From: JBBRGK01 sp036741355
GTDB taxonomy: Bacteria > Chloroflexota > Dehalococcoidia > CAUJGQ01
Reading direction: 5' to 3'
Assembly: GCA_036741355.1 (NCBI GenBank)
Contig: DAINSK010000053.1
Span: forward strand, 1 to 20,687
DNA length: 20,687 bases
Position numbers and translations under genes: made by a program. Numbering within the stretch: the stretch's first letter is position 1; the number at the start of each line of letters is the position of its first letter. The notes beneath the pieces are model-generated. The model saw only the letters and a program-made list of their open reading frames with translations. It was not told the DNA's origin and made no database searches. Positions 15,151 to 20,687 of this stretch are shown here, in pieces.

Positions 15151-15675
15151 GTGAACTTGAAAAGCTGTCTGAACTGGAAAGTCATCGGTGGACTTGCGGT
15201 GGTCGGAGCCGGCATCTGGATCGTGCAGCCCGGGCTGATCAGCCGTGCGCTACCGCTACTGCTCATTGCTGCATGCCCGCTCTCGATGATGTTCATGATG
15301 GGCGGCATGGGCAAAATGATGGGGGGCAGCAAGCAGGACGGTGCCACGGGCGCCTATACCTGCCCGATGCATCGTGACGTACAGAGCGACCAACCGGGTA
15401 CGTGCCCCAAGTGCGGGATGAGCCTGGTTCCGACCGCGGCACCCACACGGCAGGCGCAGGCGACGCCGATGGGCGGCACGAGCATCGCTCCAGCACAAGG
15501 GGCGAACGCGGCACAGCTCCGAGCGCAGCTTCAGGACCTCACGGCGCAGCAGCAAGTGCTGGCGCAGCGGCTCGAGGAGCTGGACGCTGCCACAGAGACG
15601 GCCGTACCGAGCAAGGTGCTCCGGGACGCGGAAGCGGTAGCCGGAGCGGCCGATGCGGACAATCGCCACCCGTGA
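15151..15675 (+). CDS. DUF2933-like membrane protein with heavy-metal-binding domain
   Basis: The 174-residue protein opens with two membrane segments (LNWKVIGGLAVVGAGIWIVQ and ALPLLLIAACPLSMMFMM) typical of DUF2933. A Met/Gly-rich stretch ending GGMGKMMGG and a heavy-metal-binding domain, YTCPMHRDVQSDQPGTCPKC followed by GMSLVP (about residues 69-95), come next. The CPMH and CPKCGM motifs are those seen in copper efflux and P-type ATPase proteins and could bind copper or zinc. A Gln/Ala/Leu-rich helix, probably a coiled coil (about 115-150), follows. GTG 15151 is chosen because GGAGG stands 8 bases upstream; GTG 15136 would overlap that site. The stop overlaps the next gene's GTG (GTGA, 15672-15675), suggesting coupled translation. 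Confidence 0.85.
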   Translation: MNLKSCLNWKVIGGLAVVGAGIWIVQPGLISRALPLLLIAACPLSMMFMMGGMGKMMGGSKQDGATGAYTCPMHRDVQSDQPGTCPKCGMSLVPTAAPTRQAQATPMGGTSIAPAQGANAAQLRAQLQDLTAQQQVLAQRLEELDAATETAVPSKVLRDAEAVAGAADADNRHP

Positions 15676-16129
15676 ACGGCACCGAGATCGGGATCGATCC
15701 AACGATGGCACAGCTTGGGCCGTTCGCGCTCCGTTGCTACAGGCCGGGAGCGTGACACAGCAAGAGGTCTGGGATCTCTGGTATCCGAACGCCGCTGCTC
15801 AGGGGCTCTCCTTTGCCCGCGGCCGCCTGGATAGCACCGACGTACTGCTCGTCCACGCTGCCCCGGATAGCCTGCGCGTTCAGGTTTCTGACGATGCCGG
15901 CAAGCAACTCGCCTTTGCTGACCAGCTCAGGCGCACTGCCGACCGACCGATGACGCGCCTGCGCCGCGTGGGCAGCACGATCACGCGCGAGGATCTGTGG
16001 CCGGAGGAGCAGGATATCGGTCGACCGGTCATCGTACCCGGCGGGGAGGTCGGTATCATCAGGTCCTGGTGGAACGCCGCCGACGGGAGTGAATGGCGCT
16101 GGCAGGTCGAGTTCTATAACCGTCGGTAG
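15672..16129 (+). pseudogene. Conserved-type hypothetical protein, broken by a frameshift
   Basis: GTG 15672 starts NGTEIGIDPTMAQLGPFALR and stops at a TGA at 15753-15755. From about 15731 the next frame continues without gap as LLQAGSVTQQEVWDLWYPNA through DLWPEEQDIGRPVIVPGGEV and EWRWQVEFYN to TAG 16129. Inserting one base after CTCCG near 15732 joins them into about 152 residues. The site is not a long homopolymer, so a real one-base deletion is likely, though an assembly error is possible. No known domain is recognised; the Trp-rich end looks like a folded beta domain. It is coupled to the DUF2933 gene by a GTGA overlap. Confidence 0.55.
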
Positions 16130-16159
16130 CTCACCAGCCGCAGCGGGTGTGGGATCATC

Positions 16160-16253
16160 GTGAAGCGCCTGCTGAACTTCAACGACAGCCGCTCGTCGGT
16201 ATTGCGACAGACGCCAAGCTCCGGACCAAACTCGACGCGTTGCTATCTCGGTA
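16160..16253 (+). pseudogene. Third, internally deleted copy of the thioredoxin-like gene 3' end
   Basis: The segment AACTTCAACGACA matches the thioredoxin-like gene near 10507-10519. It then jumps to ATTGCGACAGACGCCAAGCT (matching 10619-10638) and runs on to GACGCGTTGCTATC, TAG and GGGAG. About 90 bases in between are missing and the two parts are in different frames. It lies directly before the hydrolase pseudogene, in the same orientation as the other two copies. Confidence 0.75.
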
Positions 16254-16265
16254 GGGAGACCATTT

Positions 16266-17096
16266 ATGGCCCAGCCGCTTTTTGTTCACTGCACCGGCCG
16301 CGGCGGGCCGGCAGTCGTTCTTTTGCATGGTATGGGGGCCAGCGGTCGCTTCTGACGGCTGGTGGCTGAACAGCTTGCGGACGAGGCGCGCATCTTTTGC
16401 CCGGACCTGCTCGGATTTGGTCGCGCGCCGCGCCCGAGTGCGGCCTACAGCGTTGCCGACCATCTGGCCGCGCTTGACGCCTGTCGGGATAGCCTAGCGC
16501 TGGGTTCCGAGCCGGTCATCCTCGCCGGCCAATCGGCGGGTTCGGTACTCGCCCTCGCTGGGCTGCCGCCAGGCCGGAGCGGTTTGCCGGCCTCGGGTTG
16601 CTGGCGCTGCCTGCTTATTCGTCGGTCGAAGATGCCCGGCGACACATCGGTTCCATTTCCGCGCTGGCATCGGCGACCGTGGACCGCCCCGACCTCGGAG
16701 GGCTCATCTGTGAGTGGCCTGATGTGCGTCGGGCGCCCCCTTTGGCAGCGCCTGATGCCGCTCGTGATGCGCCAGTTCCCGGCAGATATGGCGCGAGACA
16801 TGGTCCTGCAAGACCGGGTGTCCTACCGCAACACCTGCAACAATGTTCTCGTGGACCATCGCTGCGCGCCATCGGCAGCGCAGGTGGCGAAAGCCAAAAT
16901 ACCGGTGCAGATGCTCCACGGCAGCAAGGACAAAACCGCGCCGCTTGCCCATGTGCAGCAGCTCGCCGGACAGTTCGGCTGGCCGCTCACCGTCCTGGAA
17001 GGCCGCGGCCACCGGCTCCTGGTGGAAGCGCCGCATGCCTGCGCCGGAACTATTCGCACGTTGCTCGCGGACAACATGGCGATCGCCGGGCACTAG
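16266..17096 (+). pseudogene. Alpha/beta-hydrolase, inactivated by a stop and two frameshifts
   Basis: The gene starts at ATG 16266 with GGGAG 8 bases upstream. It shows the alpha/beta-hydrolase pattern VVLLHGMGASGRF, then a TGA (16353-16355) where Trp is normal, then RLVAEQLADEARIFCPDLLG and the nucleophile elbow ILAGQSAGS. Near 16555-16570 the family pattern moves to another frame (AAARPERFAGLGLLALPAYS to DLGGLIC), and near 16710 it returns to the first frame (GLMCVGRPLWQRLMPLVMRQ). The rest includes the acid and His region LHGSKDKTAPLAHVQQLAG and LEGRGHRLLVEAPH. Three separate lesions mean no active product. The former substrate is unknown. Confidence 0.8.
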
Positions 17097-17163
17097 CCGG
17101 GTTACCGTCTGCGCAAACCGATCGCCAGCAGAACCATGCCGGCGACCAAGCTGTCGAACGCAG

Positions 17164-17178
17164 CCCCCGGCGAGGGGG
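17164..17178. terminator. Possible weak hairpin between convergent genes
   Basis: CCCCC-ggcga-GGGGG forms a short strong stem in the 100-base gap between the hydrolase pseudogene and the convergent P-type ATPase gene. No T-run follows on either strand, so its role as a terminator is uncertain. Confidence 0.3.
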
Positions 17179-17196
17179 ACGGATGTAAAACTGCCG

Positions 17197-19454
<2,258 letters not shown>

Positions 19455-19458
<4 letters not shown>

Positions 19459-19691
19459 GTGGTTTCTCCTTGAAGGGCGGTCTCGAAGCCGCCCTGGGCA
19501 AGCTTGGTGCGGATGGCGTCTGCCTGGACCTGGTCGGGGTCAAAGGTGACGACCGCCTGCTGGGTTTCGTGACTCGCTTGTACACGCTCGACGCCTGTGA
19601 GGCGCCGCAGCATGGTGTTGATACGCTGCTCGCAGCTCTCGCAGTGAATCGTGTCCCCACCGGTGACCGCGAACTGTATCGTCTGTGTCAT
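19455..19691 (-). CDS. copZ: Heavy-metal-associated (HMA) domain metallochaperone, CopZ-like
   Basis: The 78-residue protein is a single HMA domain: beta strand TIQFAVTG, metal loop DTIHCESCEQRI with C17 and C20, and VVTFDPDQVQADAIRTKLAQ at the end. Such chaperones carry Cu(I) in the cytoplasm to the matching P-type ATPase. The loop has IHC in place of the usual MxC, so the Met is missing. GAGGGA 9 bases before ATG 19691 supports the start. Its stop overlaps the CopA start by four bases, and the gene is first in a two-gene transcript under the MerR-type promoter upstream. Confidence 0.88.
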
Positions 19692-19759
19692 GGTTTCGTT
19701 CCCTCTTTATGGGAATGGCCGGTCGTCTCGTACCCGTGCGTTGCTGACGTCACGGTCAA

Positions 19760-19790
19760 CGCTACGGCTTCCAGTTGACTGGAATGTCAA
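19760..19790 (-). promoter_or_regulatory. MerR-type operator and promoter for copZ-copA
   Basis: On the minus strand TTGACA (19785-19790) is followed by a 19-base spacer and a weak -10 (GTAGCG, or TAGCGT one base later). The spacer contains the perfect dyad TTCCAG-N4-CTGGAA (19769-19784). A long 19-20 base spacer with a centred dyad is the signature of promoters activated by CueR/MerR proteins, and this dyad shares its core with the one before the regulator gene. The -35 overlaps the regulator's stop codon. Confidence 0.82.
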
Positions 19791-20296
19791 GAGCCACGCG
19801 GAGTACGGGCTTGGCCCTTGCGGCGGATCGTGCCGATGGGGGTGATGGCGTTACACGGCGATTCGTGTTTCGTGGCGAGTTCGTGGTGTTCAATAATCGC
19901 ACAGACCGGTGCATCCCTATCCACGCTCTTGGCGGCTTCATCGCGGAGTGCCGCCAGCTCCTGGCGAAACGCTGTCAGGGCGCGGAGGTGCTGGTCGACG
20001 GCGGCGACCTTCTGGTCGAGCAGGCCCAGAACGTGCACGCAGGGTGGCTGGCCCTCACCGCGCAGGGCGAGGATGTGGCCGATTTCCTCGAGTGTGAGGC
20101 CAATCGCTCGGGCTTTGACGATGAACTGCAGGCGGTCGCGGTCGGCGGCATCGTAGAGTCGGTAGCCGGCGGGCGTGCGGCGCGGTCGCGGCAGGAGGCC
20201 GATGTCCTCGTAGTAGCGGACCGTCTTCGGATTTAGACCCAATTGGCCGGCAAGCTCACCGATGCGCATTTCGGCGCTGAGCAGCTGTTCGCTCAT
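19787..20296 (-). CDS. MerR-family metal-responsive regulator, CueR-like
   Basis: The 169-residue protein has the MerR winged helix: MRIGELAGQLGLNPKTVRYY, EDIGLLPRPRRTPAGYRLYD and LQFIVKARAIGLTLEEIGHI. A long dimer helix (92-125) and a C-terminal metal loop with C132 and the His pair in APVCAIIEHHE follow. At the start of the dimer helix it has C86 (GQPPCVHV); Cu(I) sensors of the CueR type have Ser here, whereas Zn/Cd/Pb/Hg sensors of the ZntR type have Cys. The operators and neighbours are of the copper type, so the metal is uncertain. ATG 20296 is preferred, with AGGAG 7 bases upstream; the track upstream runs into the promoter. It probably activates both its own promoter and that of copZ-copA. 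Confidence 0.9.
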   Translation of the reverse strand: MSEQLLSAEMRIGELAGQLGLNPKTVRYYEDIGLLPRPRRTPAGYRLYDAADRDRLQFIVKARAIGLTLEEIGHILALRGEGQPPCVHVLGLLDQKVAAVDQHLRALTAFRQELAALRDEAAKSVDRDAPVCAIIEHHELATKHESPCNAITPIGTIRRKGQARTPRGS

Positions 20297-20308
20297 GATG
20301 GTACTCCT

Positions 20309-20332
20309 AAGGTTCCACTGCACAGGAACCTT
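20309..20332. promoter_or_regulatory. Inverted repeat in the regulator's 5' leader
   Basis: AAGGTTCC-N8-GGAACCTT is a perfect 8-bp inverted repeat between the MerR-type promoter and the regulator gene's ribosome site (AGGAG, only 1 base beyond the repeat). In the mRNA it would form a hairpin touching the ribosome site; in DNA it could be a second operator. Either would give feedback control of the regulator. Confidence 0.5.
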
Positions 20333-20337
20333 CATCA

Positions 20338-20368
20338 GTGTAAACCTTCCAGGGAGCTGGAAGGTCAA
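20338..20368 (-). promoter_or_regulatory. MerR-type operator and promoter for the regulator gene
   Basis: On the minus strand TTGACC (20363-20368), a 19-base spacer and TTACAC (20338-20343) form a MerR-class promoter. The dyad ACCTTCCAG-N4-CTGGAAGGT (20344-20365) is perfect over 9 bp and closely resembles the E. coli copA operator (CCTTCC...GGAAGG). It supports autoregulation of the CueR-like gene. Confidence 0.88.
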
Positions 20369-20388
20369 GGAGTGCCAAGGCAATGAGT

Positions 20389-20499
20389 TCAATCCACCGC
20401 GATACAGGCTTCACGAGCAGATACCAGACGGCCGAGAGCTTCTTTCGCCTCCACGCCCCGCGCGTCCGCGACCATCCCGACCAAATTCGCCGGTCTCAC
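20389..20499 (-). other. Possible gene remnant or small ORF (36 aa)
   Basis: GTG 20499 on the minus strand opens a frame that includes NLVGMVADARGVEAKEALGR and LVSAREACIAVD before TGA 20389-20391. The composition looks like a folded helix rather than a random frame, but there is no ribosome site and the upstream frame closes at 20518. It may be the tail of a lost gene. The rest of 20369-20528 shows nothing recognisable. Confidence 0.2.
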
Positions 20500-20528
20500 A
20501 CGGAAAACGCCCGAGGTCTATTTACCGC

Positions 20529-20559
20529 TTGACTCTGGTGCTAGCTCCAAGGTTTAGCG
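20529..20559 (+). promoter_or_regulatory. Second MerR-type promoter
   Basis: TTGACT (20529-20534), a 19-base spacer and TTAGCG (20554-20559) have the long spacing typical of MerR-regulated promoters. The spacer centres on TGG-TGCTAGCT-CCA, an imperfect dyad around GCTAGC. The site differs from the two copper-type operators, so it should bind a different MerR protein, probably the one encoded next. Confidence 0.5.
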
Positions 20560-20579
20560 TGCTTCTGGAGGCGGTAACG

Positions 20580-20687
20580 ATGGCACAGCGCTCTTCAGAC
20601 CACGGCCTGCATACCGGCGAGCTGGCCAAGCGCGCCGGGAGGTCTCGGCTCGCTTACCGGAACGACGTACGGCGACGTGGTCATCGC
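20580..20687 (+). CDS. Start of a MerR-like regulator (partial, possibly broken)
   Basis: ATG 20580 has GGAGG 8 bases upstream and gives MAQRSSDHGLHTGELAKRAG. HTGELAKRAG is the first helix of a MerR DNA-binding domain, normally followed by a VSxxTxRYYE-type helix. Here the frame continues RSRLAYRNDVRRRGHR, which does not match, so the sequence departs from the family after base 20639. A recombination junction or decay is possible, but the window ends too soon to tell. Its own MerR-type promoter supports a regulator identity. Confidence 0.5.
   Translation, partial: MAQRSSDHGLHTGELAKRAGRSRLAYRNDVRRRGHR

Noticed and set aside
16353..16355. TGA in the hydrolase as a second selenocysteine or as a reassigned Trp codon
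   Set aside because: The family has Trp here, not Cys, and the gene carries two further frameshifts. TGA is a normal stop for several intact genes in the window (ccdA, the DUF2933 gene, copZ, the CueR-like gene), so the code is not reassigned.
17102..17185. Minus-strand tail reading FDSLVAGMVLLAIGLRRR like a membrane-anchor end of a secreted protein
   Set aside because: Only about 27 codons lie between copA and the hydrolase pseudogene, with no start or ribosome site. It may be a relic but cannot be supported as a gene.

Overview
The window is GC-rich bacterial DNA with GTG and TTG starts, strong GGAGG-type ribosome sites and mostly tight operons. The gene content suggests a Chloroflexota-like organism: a Tat-type lipoprotein binding protein, a BlaI/M56 pair, TlpA plus CcdA, a DUF2933-like heavy-metal protein and a CopC-CopD fusion. 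This placement rests on family resemblance read by eye; no taxonomic marker is present.

Layout. Bases 1-965 hold the end of an unidentified gene and a small integral membrane protein. Bases 962-7014 are a minus-strand block: an AttH/CrtC-like lipocalin-type protein, a secreted Cys-rich repeat protein split by a one-base frameshift in a C6 tract, an M28-like peptidase with an unusual HELGH motif, and an orphan family-5 solute-binding lipoprotein. Bases 7364-11420 are a plus-strand operon: BlaI-type repressor, M56 membrane peptidase, TlpA-like redoxin, CcdA, a thioredoxin-like lipoprotein and a METTL7-like methyltransferase. Bases 11677-20296 are a metal-handling region: a CopC-CopD fusion with a C-terminal propeller, small Met-rich or hydrophobic ORFs, a DUF2933 plus heavy-metal-binding-domain protein, and a CueR-like regulator/CopZ/CopA set with two clear MerR-type operators. 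The window ends in the start of a second MerR-like gene with its own promoter.

Main discovery candidate. The thioredoxin-like lipoprotein gene (10253-10672) has an in-frame TGA exactly where the first Cys of CxxC should be, giving UxxC if read as selenocysteine. A hairpin with GGUC in its apical loop starts about 20 nt downstream, at a spacing expected of a bacterial SECIS. The alternative is a TGC-to-TGA nonsense mutation. Two further truncated copies of this gene's 3' end lie at 11453-11599 and 16160-16253, so the locus has a history of duplication and decay.

How the genes may work together (inference): BlaI/M56 senses an envelope or metal signal; CcdA passes electrons outward to TlpA and the thioredoxin-like lipoprotein; CopC/CopD, CopZ and CopA handle copper or a related metal under CueR-like control. 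Short palindromes shared between the BlaI promoter region and the promoter of the DUF2933 gene hint that the two blocks are co-regulated. Several frameshifts and one nonsense codon show that parts of the region are decaying, or that the assembly contains indel errors.
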